This document shows positions 41,693-51,990 of a DNA stretch of 64,000 nucleotides, in pieces. The stretch's first letter is position 1. The number at the start of each line of letters is the position of its first letter. Origin of the DNA: Tetraselmis striata (lineage: Eukaryota; Chlorophyta; Chlorodendrophyceae; Chlorodendrales; Chlorodendraceae); contig VCJN01001963.1 of NCBI GenBank assembly GCA_006384855.1, positions 1 through 64,000 of the forward strand, given 5' to 3'. The translations under genes and the position numbers were made by a program. The notes below the pieces were generated by a model. The model had not been told where the DNA came from and ran no database searches. It worked only from the letters and a program-made list of their open reading frames with translations.

Positions 41693-41735
41693 GCGGTGTG
41701 CGGCGGTGTGCGGCGGTGTGCGGCGGTGTGCACCG
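41693..41735. repeat. GTGTGCGGCG minisatellite
   Basis: About four tandem copies of a 10-bp unit GTGTGCGGCG immediately before the larger satellite. Confidence 0.75.
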
Positions 41736-41839
41736 ATGTTAATTTAGTGTGAATATTATATCGGCCGTAGACGATCAGGTCTGGCAGCACCGCCCGTGCT
41801 TGTAAATAAGCGACAATGGATCTAGTCTCCCGCTAGTCT

Positions 41840-43340
41840 GTGCACCGCCAGTGCACTCCGCAAGCCTCGCCTCCATCCGCGTCGGAACCGGTAGTAAGTG
41901 TTGTTGTGTGCGCACATCGTGACAACATTACACGGTGGCAATTGCAATTATTAGCGGTGGATAATGTGAAGGCGTTTTCGAAATCGACAAAGAATGAGGC
42001 GGTGCTGGCGGAGTGCATTGGCGGTGCATAGAATAGCGTGTCCCTGGGGTTTTGGCTGCATCGGACGCCGTATTCCCACCCATCCGGCACGGAATGTCCG
42101 GTTTTTACACATTTGTGTGTTAATAAAGTGTGAATATTACGCGTCTTTTACGCCGGGTGGATGGGCATCCGGCGTCCGATGCACCCCAATTATTTGCAGC
42201 ACGCTACTCTACGCACCCCCAACGCACTCCGCAAGCCTCGCCTCCATCCGCGTCGGAACCGGTAGTAAGTGTTGTTGTGTGCGCACATCGTGACAACATA
42301 TTACACGGTGGCAATTGCAATTAGCGGTGGACAATGTGAAGGCGTTTTCGAAATCGACAGAGAATGTGGCGGTGCTGGCGGAGTGCATTGGCGGTGCACA
42401 GAATAGCGTGTTGCTGGGGTTTTGGCTGCATCGGACGCCGTATTCCCACCCATCCGGCACGGAATGTCCGGTTTTCACACATTTGTGTGTTAATAAAGTG
42501 TGAATATTATGCGTCTTTTACGCCGGGTGGGTGGGCATCCGGCGTCCGATGCACCCCAATTATTTGCAGCACGCTACTCTACGCACCCCCAACGCACTCC
42601 GCAAGCCTCGCCTCCATCCGCGTCGGAACCGGTAGTAAGTGTTGTTGTGTGCGCACATCGTGACAACATTACACGGTGGCAATTGCAATTAGCGGTGGAC
42701 AATGTGAAGGCGTTTTCGAAATCGACAGAGAATGTGGCGGTGCTGGCGGAGTGCATTGGCGGTGCACAGAATAGCGTGTTGCTGGGGTTTTGGCTGCATC
42801 GGACGCCGTATTCCCACCCATCCGGCACGGAATGTCCGGTTTTCACACATTTGTGTGTTAATAAAGTGTGAATATTACGCGTCTTTTACGCCGGGTGGGT
42901 GGGCATCCGGCGTCCGATGCACCCCAATTATTTGCAGCACGCTACTCTACGCACCCCCAACGCACTCCGCAAGCCTCGCCTCCATCCGCGTCGGAACCGG
43001 TAGTAAGTGTTGTTGTGTGCGCACATCGTGACAACATTACACGGTGGCAATTGCAATTAGCGGTGGGTAATGTGAAGGCGTTTTCGAAATCGACAGAGAA
43101 TGAGGCGGTGCTGGCGGAGTGCATTGGCGGTGCACAGAATAGCGTGTTGCTGGGGTTTTGGCTGCATCGGACGCCGTATTCCCACCCATCCGGCACGGAA
43201 TGTCCGGTTTTCACACATTTGCGTGTGAATATATATAGTGTGAATATTACGTAGGCGTCTTTTACGCTGGGTGGATGGGCATCCGGCGTCCGATGCACCC
43301 CGAATCTCACCAACACGCTACTCTACGCACCCCCAACGCA
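41840..43340. repeat. ~368-bp satellite, about four tandem copies
   Basis: The same unit recurs at about 368-370 bp (marker AATG[A/T]GGCGGTGCTGGCGG at about 41993, 42363, 42731 and 43100). Copies differ by scattered substitutions and small indels (for example TATATATAG near 43230). Each unit holds a short AATAAAGTGTGAATATTA stretch and the hairpin-like GGCATCCGGCGTCCGATGCA. Open frames of 90-128 codons on both strands follow the repeat period and look like by-products of a length not disrupted by stops. Confidence 0.9.
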
Positions 43341-44240
43341 TTCCGCCAGCCCCCCCTCTTTCCGCGCAGGTCCTACGTTCCATTGTATGTATATACATAC
43401 GTACATGTACTGCTCCGAAACCAGCCCAAACTTAATGAGTGCACAAGTGTAAATGGGGGGGGGGGGGGGGGGGGGGTGTGGCGGCGGGGCATCCACTCAC
43501 ACATACCCCGGCGATGCATGACAGATATTACATGCCGTGGCGGGTCGGCGGGCCGACCCGGCGGGCCGACCCGGCGGGGGGGGGGGGGGGGGGCGTCTAT
43601 TCAACTACACGTGCGACAGTGTCGTTTCGTGGAGCAGTATATGTGCCCGGCCTCATTTATACCGCCCCCTACCTGCGCTTCATGGTCCACCCCTACGAAT
43701 TACTTAGCACAAACCGCCATTACTTAATAGGAACCTAGCACAGCCAGGCTTATATGCCCGCTTTGCCGATCAACTTCTACGCACTTTCCGTCCCTTAACC
43801 GCCGGACATGGGGGTTAAGCCGCCAGCCTCGGCAGTTGCTTAGCCAAACTTGGCATCCCGTACCGTGTCCATGGCTTCGCAGCTCTGCCGCCGGCACACG
43901 CCGAGTCCGGCGCTTGCTGCCGCGGGGTTGCGCACGCATGCACGCACGGTAATACGCCGCCGACGCCGCCACGCTTACTTCCACCACCTTCGCCAGCCGC
44001 AGCTTCGCACGCCTTTCCGCCGACATACGAAACGCACGAATCCCCCCCCGTCCCCGCGTCATGTATATTATATTCGAGGCGACTATGCGGGGCGCAGCAC
44101 ACGCCGCGGCGTGGGTCGGCGGAGCGACAGGCGGCGGGAGCCCTAATGGCCGGGCAGTATCCACACCCACACAGGCACCGCCGCTCACCTCCGACGCGGA
44201 TGAACCGCCTCCCAAAGGAAACATGCCGGTTGGTGGTAAG
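43341..44240. other. Poly-G tracts and GGGCCGACCCGGC repeats, no clear gene
   Basis: Two G runs (about 43457-43476 and 43577-43593). Between them, tandem GGCGGGCCGACCC units (43545-43575) can fold on themselves. Open frames after 43724 on both strands show no motif. Confidence 0.5.
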
Positions 44241-44254
44241 CCCAGCAGGCGTGT

Positions 44255-44956
44255 GTGGGGTGCCGGCGCCGGTACTGGTGCGACGGAGCTGTCGCGTCAG
44301 GAACCGCACCGCATGTGGAGCAACACATGGCGGTGCCGGCCCCACCTATGTCTAGGGCCACCTCCTCACAACACCCCGCCACGACGGCGTCGGCCACCGC
44401 CGACGGCGCCGTTGCGGGGGGGGACGCCCTGCCAGGCGACGATGATGCGCCTGGTGCGCCGCGTCAGGAGGCGGAGGAGGCCGTGGTCGAGGCGACTGAT
44501 CGGGCTGAGGGGGTTGTCGAGGCGAGCGAGGCTGCGCTCGCGCCACCCGCCCCGCAGCCACCTGCGGGACATGCCGACTTGCTCGTCGCCATGTTGACCG
44601 GAGCACTACGAGCAGTGGCGGGAGGCGGCCACATGCACTATCATGTGCGTGTCCTGGCCGGACGCCCGTCATGCGTGGACTGCGGCCAACGGACGGACTG
44701 GGAGTGTTGCTGCGACGGCACCCCGGCTTTGTGCGGCCCCAAGTACCCATGCATGGCGACCCATCAGCGGGCAGTCCCCTGCCCGACCACGGCCACGAAG
44801 AGGGCGGAGTTCCGCCATGTCAGGGACGCGTTCCACGACGCGACTCGCGCCGCCGTGTGTGAGGCTTCCGAGAAGGCACGCGCGGCTGGTAGGGTGCGCA
44901 GGGTGAGGCGGCGGACGGCCCAGGAGCTGAAGGAGAGCGAGACATGCCGTCAGTGA
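44255..44956 (+). pseudogene. Possible DDE-transposase C-terminal zinc domain
   Basis: The frame gives a low-complexity Ala/Pro/Glu segment, then HYHVRVLAGRPSCVDCGQRT, then WECCCDGTPALCGPKYPC and MATHQRAVPC. The spacing H...R-x2-C-x2-C-x5-W-x-C...LC...C...H resembles the C-terminal zinc-binding module of piggyBac-type and related DDE transposases. A Lys/Arg-rich tail follows to TGA. No DDE catalytic core was recognised upstream, so this is at best a partial element or a domesticated exon. Confidence 0.4.
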
Positions 44957-44997
44957 GGTCGGGCGCAATGTCATTGGGTGGGGCACACGGACGTGTA

Positions 44998-45309
44998 ACA
45001 CTTGCACTTTGCGCGTACTGCTGGGTTACATCCAGGCTGCGTCACACTATGCAACCGGAAAGCTTGCGTTGCTACTGCAAACAATGCGACGCCTCACTCT
45101 GTAGCAACCGCTGCCGCGCCTATCCCACAGCCGCTGCCCCCCCCCCCCCCCCCCCCCCCGCGCGGGATCCCCGCCATCAGCAGCTTGCACTTGCACTTTG
45201 CGCGTACTGCTGGGTTACATCCAGGCGGCGTCACACCGGAAAGGCTGCGTTGCTACTGCAAACGATGCTACGCCTCACTCGGTAGCAACCGCTGCCCCGC
45301 CCATCCCAC
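44998..45309. repeat. Tandem duplication of ~125 bp, period ~189 bp
   Basis: 44998-45127 and 45187-45309 match over most of their length (CACTTGCACTTTGCGCGTAC through CAACCGCTGCC). They are separated by a stretch containing a poly-C run (45139-45159). Confidence 0.85.
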
Positions 45310-45900
45310 TCGGGATGCTGAGAGCAGCTAAAGGGCACCGGGGGCGGGGCAAGAGGGAGCAGAGCCAATGATTGTGGAAGAGCAGGGACCCGCTTGCATG
45401 CCATCGTATTATATCTTGCACAATATCTGTTGCTGCACTCATATCTCACATCACTAGCTTAGCTATAGTGATTCCCCCCCCCCCCCCCCCCCCCACACCG
45501 CGTACGCACAAGCCTGGGTATACGCATCAACTGCCCGCCGGGATGAGAAACTGGTATTGGTAGTGTGTCTGTGGGGTGGAGGGGGGGGGGGGCAAAAGAG
45601 CTGCCAATTGCTGCCAAGCTGGTGCGTTACATTGGGGCAGGCGCTGGGCAGACAATTGGGGCTCGCTTCAGAGCATTGTCTAGTGCCTATGCGGCTGCGC
45701 CGCCTCCGCCGCATGCAGACTCTGCGGGCTCACCAGCACCGCCACCTCAGTCATGCGGCCCTGCATCCCGCAGCCCGCCGCCGTCAGCCAGATCAGAGGT
45801 ATCCAGAAGCCAGTGCTGGGGTTGTTGCGGCATGACCGCATAGTTTTCAGCGGCTGCCGTCCACAGCTTGTAATGCATCCCTTTCCGCCGATTCCGCTGT
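45310..45900. other. No gene recognised; poly-C and poly-G tracts
   Basis: Contains a poly-C run (about 45475-45494) and a G run (about 45580-45592). Open frames are short and without motifs. Confidence 0.4.
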
Positions 45901-46440
45901 ATGCGCTGTCTTGGCGCCGCGCTGCCCCGGCCGCCGCGCCTTGGCGCCGCGCTGCCCCGGCCGCCGCGCCTTGGCGCCGCGCTGCCCCGGCCGCCGCGCC
46001 TTGGCGCCGCGCTGCCCCGGCCGCCGCGCCTTGGCGCCGCGCTGCCCCGGCCGCCGCGCCTTGGCGCCGCGCTGCCCCCGGCCGCCGCGCCTTGGCGCCG
46101 CGCTGCCCCGGCCGCCGCGCCTTGGCGCCGCGCTGCCCGGCCGCCGCGCCTTGGCGCCGCGCTGCCCCGGCCCGCCGCGCCTTGGCGCCGCGCTGCCCCG
46201 GCCGCCGCGCCTTGGCGCCGCGCTGCCCCCGGCCGCCGCGCCTTGGCGCCGCGCTGCCCCGGCCGCCGCGCCTTGGCGCCGCGCTGCCCCGGCCGCCGCG
46301 CCTTGGCGCCGCGCTGCCCCCGGCCGCCCGCGCCTTGGCGCCGCGCTGCCCCGGCCGCCGCGCCTTGGCGCCGCGCTGCCCCGGCCGCCGCGCCTTGGCG
46401 CCGCGCTGCCCCGGCCGCCGCCGCCTTGGCGCCGCGCGGG
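45901..46440. repeat. 30-bp GC-rich minisatellite, about 18 copies
   Basis: Unit CGCTGCCCCG plus GCCGCCGCGCCTTGGCGCCG repeats head to tail. Single-base length changes (CCCC/CCCCC, an extra C) occur in some copies and shift frame. On the minus strand it adjoins the BED-finger relic and would encode Gly-Ser-Ala-Ala-Pro-Arg-Arg repeats. No spacers of different sequence separate the units, so it is not a CRISPR array. Confidence 0.92.
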
Positions 46441-46449
46441 GTATTGAGT

Positions 46450-47380
46450 CCTCCCCTCCCTAGTGAGCGCGTCCACCTGCGCCTTGCGCTCGGGGCCGTC
46501 CTCCTCCGTCACCACATTCTGCAACCCCCACCGCGTGACGAACCACGCAGCTCCTTGCATGCGCTTGTACATGTGCCCAAGCACCGCCTGGGGACGCGAA
46601 GCTCCTTCTCGGTCATGATCGCCTTCACCCGGGCCTCCTCGAGCAGCGGACCGGCGTTAAGAATGGAAAACGTTTCCATGTGGTGCAAGCAGTCCTCCAT
46701 GACCCAGCCGAACTGCACCGTCACCTTGCCTGACCCTGCAGTCATGGAGGGGAATGCCGTCACGCCCACGCCCACGCCCACGCCCACGCCCACGCCCGGG
46801 GGGGGGGGGGGGGGGGTTACCTTTCGATTCTTGGACACTGCAAACGAAGGGCGCAACCGTCCATACCGTCTTCGCCAACGGGGTCCTCCCCCACGCCCAT
46901 CACATCGTCCACCTTCGAGCCGCCGTCGTCCGAGACCGGCGCCGGCGGGCCGTTTCCGACGGCTGCAGCTACTCCTGCTGCCGCGCTTGTTGCTGCTGTT
47001 GCTGTTGCTGCTGCTGCCGCCCCTGCTGCTGCTGCTTGTGATAAGGCGGCCTTGCGGCGCAACTTAGCCGCACGCTTCAACGAGTGGCTACAGTTCGGGT
47101 ATTTCCGGAAGTGCCGCTCTCGCGCCGTCCTTTCACTACTACCCGTCACGATGCCGTGGCAGTGCTTGCATGTGTACACGCCATCCTTCGACACACTCGC
47201 TATCCATCCCTTTGCCGGCATGCCTGCTGCCGCGCGCGGGGGGCGGGGGGGGGGGGGGGGGGTTGAGAGTTGGGGTGGATGTAACCCACCACCGGCAGGC
47301 AACACAGATGCGAGTGCGCGGCTGTCCGCGCTTGATTCAACGGTGAGCGGCGGTGACCGTGAGGCGACCCCGTACTTCAT
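46450..47380 (-). pseudogene. BED-type zinc-finger protein relic
   Basis: From ATG 47380 the minus strand reads a Pro-rich leader, then KGWIASVSKDGVYTCKHC, a 20-residue gap and ERHFRKYPNC: C-x2-C...H-x6-C, a BED-like finger as found in many transposases and domesticated relatives. A Lys/Arg stretch and poly-Ala (GCTGCT microsatellite) follow. Near 46819 a possible donor GTAACC runs into poly-C. Beyond it, MEDCLHHMETFSILNAG and LLEEARVKAIMTEKEL continue, then a single-base shift near 46600 leads to LGHMYKRMQGAAWFVTRW. The frame changes suggest a damaged gene; its 3' end merges with the 30-bp minisatellite. Confidence 0.45.
46765..46798. repeat. (CCCACG)n microsatellite
   Basis: About five or six units of CCCACG followed directly by a poly-G run (46799-46816). 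Confidence 0.85.
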
Positions 47381-47419
47381 GCGCGTGCTGAGGCGTTACA
47401 CAATCATCAGCAGTTAGGG

Positions 47420-47600
47420 CGGCTGCATTAAAACGCGCACCTACGAACACCACCTACCGCCTACCACCTACCGTACCACCTACATCCGCCCACACCTCCG
47501 CCCGTCGTGCCGCACATCGCGGCACACCGCGGGGTCAGCGGTCAGCGATGTGCGGTCAGCGATGTGCGGCGATGTGCAATGAGTGCGTACATCCGCATGT
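47420..47600. repeat. Short CACCTAC- and GCGATGTGCGGTCA-type repeats
   Basis: Simple repeats of ACCTACC and CGGTCAGCGATGTG around 47435-47580. No gene seen. Confidence 0.6.
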
Positions 47601-47899
47601 ACTTAGCCCGGGTGCTCCGCGTCGGCGGGCGACACGCGAGCCCGCGTGCGCATATCAATTTGATGAAATTATGGAAACGAGAAATTCATATAGTACTTTA
47701 CAGGTCGCGCGCGATAGTCGTCGCTACTGGGTATGAAATCCACGTCCCTCGTCCGTCCCGTATCGTCCCCGTATGTCGTCGTTCGTCACCAGTAGGGCAC
47801 ATTTACGTCACATCTGAATCTCACAGTGATGGCATTAGGCCGATATTCCGACGAGACCGCGTAACGCGAACTAGCTGCTCGATGGCAGCTTGGGGGAAA

Positions 47900-49640
47900 G
47901 GGTACCGGTTGTAAATGAATATATGTACTACTTGGGTACGGTCATTAAGTCGGATTTATGTATGCGGCACACAGTAGACGACCGGGTTAAGAAGGGTAAA
48001 CGCGCCATTGCTGAGGCGCTCGATTCGGTATTATAGTCGGTAGGGCACGGGACGTAATTCCTATTTATGTGCGTGTGTCTGTCTTTAAAACCTGTGTATA
48101 ATGCCGGTTTTAACTTATTTATGGGTGTGAAGTATGGGGCATGGATAGAACTAGCGGCGCAAATAAACTACATACCGTTCGTAATCAGTAGTATATGCGG
48201 TGCCTCATTGGGGTGGGTAAAAACTACCCTGGGATGGCCACTGCACCGATGACGCGGGAATTGGACATTGCGCCCGCGTAGAGGCTACGGCCGCTGCGGC
48301 ACGGGCTCGGGCGTACCTTAAAGCATCCGACTTGAATACATGTATGATCCATTTAGTAGATCAGCCAAGTCGGGCGCGCCCTAACACGTGGACGTCGGGG
48401 ACTGTGCGGTGGTTGGATCGACTAGCTAGGGCGAGCGTAGGGCTGGCTGAGGGGGCGCACCTTCTACCATGAGTGGAGGTCACTAGCCGCGCGCGATGCC
48501 GCCAAACTAGTAAAGGCATCGGTGTGGGCGCGTTACGAATCGTCGGTATCGTTGGCACGCAATAACACCTGGGGTATATATTTTCAGGCGTCTTATGCGT
48601 CAAACCCGTTGCCACAGTACGGTGTTGGTGTCCCCGCGGGGGTTGTGGCCGGGCTGCACATTCTGATACAATTTACGCACCCAAGTACTTCCCACTGCCC
48701 ACCGATTGGCCCGGATTCATGCCATCCCTGAGCGGTTCCTGGAAAACCGACGGAACCAGGAAAGTTCGGAGGAGGCGAACAACAAAGTAGTAACTACGAG
48801 TAGCGACCAGGGCGGTCAGTCAATCGGCGTCGCAACCTCCGCCCCCTTCCCCCCTTGAAAAGTGCCCTGCATGTGGCGGAGGTGAATCTTCGAACATTAG
48901 TTGGTGGAGTGCCCGCGGTGGGGGTATCACCGTCATACTTTTGGGTTGTTAGTTCCGGAGTTTGGGGATTTTATTAGTAGTCAGTTTATTGCGTCAACAC
49001 CTGAGGACTTAACTACCTTTATTTTGGGCGGGGTCCCCCCACTCCCTTCACGGCGCCCTGGATTTTACTGGGAATGGGAAATTTTTCCAACTATGGCGTC
49101 GGGCCCTCCCTCACATTGCGGCCTTCTTTGTTGCACATGTATCGCACTCCCGAAATGCGTTGCTCCGCGGGTTGGGGCTTGCCCCGACTCGCATTACTCG
49201 AATGGGCCGACGCCCAAACGGGTAGGGCGGACCTGTCGTGGTCAGTGCCGGGTATTTTGATGGCAGTGTTTTAGAGACGGTGATCCAACAGTGTTGGAAA
49301 TTCCGTCACTGGCCTCTAATTAGTCTTGCAGAACGCTTCAGTAATTTGCTTGATGACTAAATGGAGCGTCCTACCCATCAGGTGAGGGCTTTCCGTGACT
49401 GGATTGCTGCCCAAACGGCCGTCGTAGAGACGCTGCAATAAGGGTTTCACTGGTGCCATTCCTGTCCCGGGGGCGGGGAAAAACACTTCCTCCGCAGTCA
49501 TTAAAGGCCGCCGGGCAACAAAAAATCTGCCGACGGTGGCAGCGAGGTACTCCGCGTGCTGCATTATTATTACGGGGTAGTTGCTACTGCTCGAACTGAA
49601 CACGTAGTGGCGTGACCGACTCTGACGACTGACGACTTGG
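47900..49640 (+). pseudogene. LINE-like retrotransposon tail, degenerate
   Basis: Broken frames: 48067-48252 (residues ending GWPLHR), 48522-48731, and near 48854 the zinc motif of LINE C-termini, KCPACGGGE in one frame followed in another by H, a stop codon and LVECPRWGYHRH (C-x2-C...H...C). After 49260 the sequence matches 12138-12570 and marks the shared 3' end (TGTCCCGGGGGCGGGGAAAA near 49465). Stops and frame changes show it is inactive. Confidence 0.5.
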
Positions 49641-49824
49641 CGGCCAACCCGGAAGATGCTTGCCCCACGGTGCGCGTGCTTGCAGAGCCAGCACCCTACG
49701 ATATCGATACCTGCCGTGTTAGCAGTAGGGGGTCTATCCTCTGACGACTCAGCTTTAGCTAGCCCGCGCCCAGCCGACCGTCGCGTGACCTGAGGGTGTC
49801 AGGCACGGTACAGCCCGCTTTGCG

Positions 49825-49851
49825 GGGGGGGGGGGGGGGGGGGGGGGGGGG
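49825..49851. repeat. Poly-G tract upstream of cysteine-rich repeat gene
   Basis: About 27 consecutive G ending roughly 15 bases before the ATG at 49867. Confidence 0.85.
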
Positions 49852-49866
49852 CGGAGGGGGGGGCAG

Positions 49867-51096
49867 ATGCCAAAGCGTCAGCGACTCTGCGAGTGCGCCA
49901 AGAACCAGCCTTCCTTGTGGCTTCCCGAGGAAGGGAGGGCCTCAGCACGATGGTGTGCCTCAGGTCCAAATAAGCCAGACAGTGCAGTGAATGGGGCGAG
50001 CCGGAGGTGCGAGTGCGGCAAGAGCAGAACGCCTTCCTTCGGGCTGCCCGGGGAGAGCAGAACGTCGGCACGGTGGTGTGCTTCCTGCCCCGCCAAACCG
50101 GAAACTGCAATGAATGTGGTGAGCCGAATGTGCGAGTGCGGCAAGTGCCGGCCGTCCTTTGGGCTACCCGCGGAGGGCCCCACCTCAGCACGCTGGTGTG
50201 CCTCCTGCCCCACCAAGCCAGATGCCGCAGTTGATGTGGTGAACAAGAGATGCGAGTGCGGCAAAAGCCAGCCCTCCTTGGGGCTCCCCGTGAAGGGGCG
50301 CAGCTCGGCACGCTGGTGTGCGTCATGCCCCAACAGGCCTGACAGTGCAGTTAACGTGGTGCGCAAGAGGTGCGAGTGTGGCAAGAACCGGCCCACATTG
50401 GGGCTCCCTGGGGAGGGGCATGCCTCAGCACGCTGGTGTGCGTCATGCCCCACCAGGCCAGACAGTGCAGTGAATGTGGTGCGCAAGAGGTGCGAGTGCG
50501 GCAAGAGCCGGCCGTCCTTGGGGCTCCCCGGGGAGGGGCATGCCTCAGCACGCTGGTGTGCCTCGTGCCCCGCCAAGCCGGACGCCGCAGTGAACGTCAC
50601 AGCTAAGAGGTGCGAGTGCGGCAAGAGCGTGCCTTCCTTGGGGCTGCGAGGGGAGGGGCGCAGCTTGGCACAGTGGTGTGCCTCCTGCCCAACCAAACCA
50701 GACGCCGCAGGGAACGTCACTGCTAAGAGGTGCGAGTGCGGCAAGAGCTTGCCTTCCTTGGGGGTGCCCGGGGAGGGCAGAGCGTCAGCGCGGTGGTGTG
50801 CCTCCTGCCCCACCAAGCCTGACGTCGCAGTGAACGTCAGCGGCAAGAGATGCGAGTGCGGCAAGAGCCTTCCGTCCTTGGGGCTCCCTGGAGAGGGGCG
50901 TGGCTTGGCACGCTGGTGCGCATCTTGCCCCGCCAGGCCCAACACCGCAGTGAATTTGCTGAACCGGAAATGCGAGTGCGGCAAAAGCCTTCCGTCCTCT
51001 GGGGTGCCCGGCGCTGGGCACCGTACAGCACGGTGGTGTGCATCATGCCCCACCAAGCCAAACAATGCTGTGCATGTGATGAGGAAGAAGTGTTAG
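49867..51096 (+). CDS. EsV-1-7-like cysteine-rich tandem-repeat protein
   Basis: A single open frame of 409 codons from ATG 49867 to TAG 51094-51096, made almost entirely of ten tandem 40-residue repeats (120 bp each). A typical unit reads CECGKSRPSLGLPGEG, eight less constant residues, then RWCASCPTKPDAAVNV and a basic end (KR). The P-S-[FL]-G-x-P-G-E core and closing AVNV match the EsV-1-7 repeat family, first described in a brown-algal virus and in brown algae and also present in some other algae. In the classical unit the pattern is C-x4-C-x16-C-x2-H. Here it is C-x1-C-x19-C-x2-C, the His replaced by Cys, still four possible metal ligands. The first repeat has lost two positions (CECAK, CASGP). 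No signal peptide or other domain is seen. The family's brown-algal member IMMEDIATE UPRIGHT affects development; molecular function is unknown. An eleventh repeat continues in frame after the stop. Confidence 0.78.
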   Translation: MPKRQRLCECAKNQPSLWLPEEGRASARWCASGPNKPDSAVNGASRRCECGKSRTPSFGLPGESRTSARWCASCPAKPETAMNVVSRMCECGKCRPSFGLPAEGPTSARWCASCPTKPDAAVDVVNKRCECGKSQPSLGLPVKGRSSARWCASCPNRPDSAVNVVRKRCECGKNRPTLGLPGEGHASARWCASCPTRPDSAVNVVRKRCECGKSRPSLGLPGEGHASARWCASCPAKPDAAVNVTAKRCECGKSVPSLGLRGEGRSLAQWCASCPTKPDAAGNVTAKRCECGKSLPSLGVPGEGRASARWCASCPTKPDVAVNVSGKRCECGKSLPSLGLPGEGRGLARWCASCPARPNTAVNLLNRKCECGKSLPSSGVPGAGHRTARWCASCPTKPNNAVHVMRKKC

Positions 51097-51236
51097 TGCG
51101 GCAAGAGCCTGCAGTTCTTGGGGCACCCCGGGGAAGTGCACCGCACCGCACGCTGGTGCGCATCATGAAGCAGCACTCCAGATAGTGCAGTGAACGTACA
51201 GAGCAAGCGGAAGCGTGCAACTTGATGTCCTTTAAG
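51097..51236 (+). pseudogene. Eleventh repeat beyond the stop codon
   Basis: Directly after TAG, in the same frame, the sequence continues CGKSLQFLGHPG, then TARWCAS, a second stop, then TPDSAVNVQSKRKR. The first stop replaces the Glu codon (GAG) of the CECGK start, so the present C-terminus arose by a nonsense change or the transcript is read differently. Confidence 0.6.
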
Positions 51237-51990
51237 CGCGAAATGCGCATGTTTCTGTCATTGCGCTGGGATGTCTGAGATACTGTTTTTAAAGCCAGCA
51301 GCGAGTTAGCTGGCGCAAAGCGGTTGCAGTTTGGCAAGCATGTAACGATGGAAATTCAACAATCAACACGGCTGCAGCAGTACAAAGTCCCCGCCACCGA
51401 CTGGAATCTGAATTGCGGGGAGGTTTATAGTCATTGCCGATCCCCAACGTGTGCCGAAATCAATTGAGCACCAGGTGCATCAATCAATCATATGGGATTG
51501 GGGATGGCAAGGCTATCCCGCCTCAGGTTTTGGTGTACAGTGCACACCTCAATATCATCGCCCGGCGCGGGACACCGCACCACACGCTGGTGCGCATCAT
51601 GCCGCACCACCTCAGACAGTGCAGTGAACGTACAGAGAAAGCGGAAGCGCGAACTGCGCATGTTCCGTTCATTGCGGTGGGATGTCTGAGATACTGTTTT
51701 CAAAGCCAGCAGCGAGTCAGCTGGCGCAAAGCGTTTGTAGTTTTGCAACCCTGTCAAAACAGATCGATGGAAGCCCAACAATCAACACAGTTGTTCTGGT
51801 GCCGCAGAACAAGGCCCCCGCCACCGACTGGGATCTGAATTGCGGGGAGGTTTATAGTCATTGCCGATCCCCAGAGTGTGCCGAAATCAATTGAGCACCA
51901 GGTGCGTCAATCAATCAAAAGGGGGGATTGCAAAGTTGCCACGCCTCCATGGCACTCGTATTTTGGAGTATAGTACACACCGCCATGGCA
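51120..51990 (+). repeat. Tandem duplication of the gene's 3' tail, period ~434 bp
   Basis: 51151-51550 and 51585-51985 align with substitutions and small indels (CGCTGGTGCGCATCATG; GATGTCTGAGATACTGTTTT; TGAATTGCGGGGAGGTTTAT; TGTGCCGAAATCAATTGAGC). Each copy includes the last part of the repeat coding region and its downstream flank. The second copy has an undamaged frame (51682-51894, 70 codons, ending NCGEVYSHCRSPECAEIN). The first has stops in it. The first copy keeps TGTAA at 51341. Confidence 0.85.

Noticed and set aside
41840..43340. Open frames of 90-128 codons in the satellite
   Set aside because: They occur in several frames on both strands at the repeat period, with no motif and no consistent start.
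45901..46440. CRISPR array
   Set aside because: Units are contiguous with no unique spacers, and the DNA is eukaryotic.
45847..47067. Open frames of 178-388 codons across the 30-bp minisatellite on both strands
   Set aside because: They are produced by a 30-bp unit (a multiple of three) without stops; all frames are open and the content is only the repeat.
49878..51065. 395-codon frame antisense to the cysteine-rich repeat gene
   Set aside because: A mirror of the 120-bp repeat period. The sense frame shows the conserved cysteines and P-G-E core, the antisense only follows from the lack of stops.
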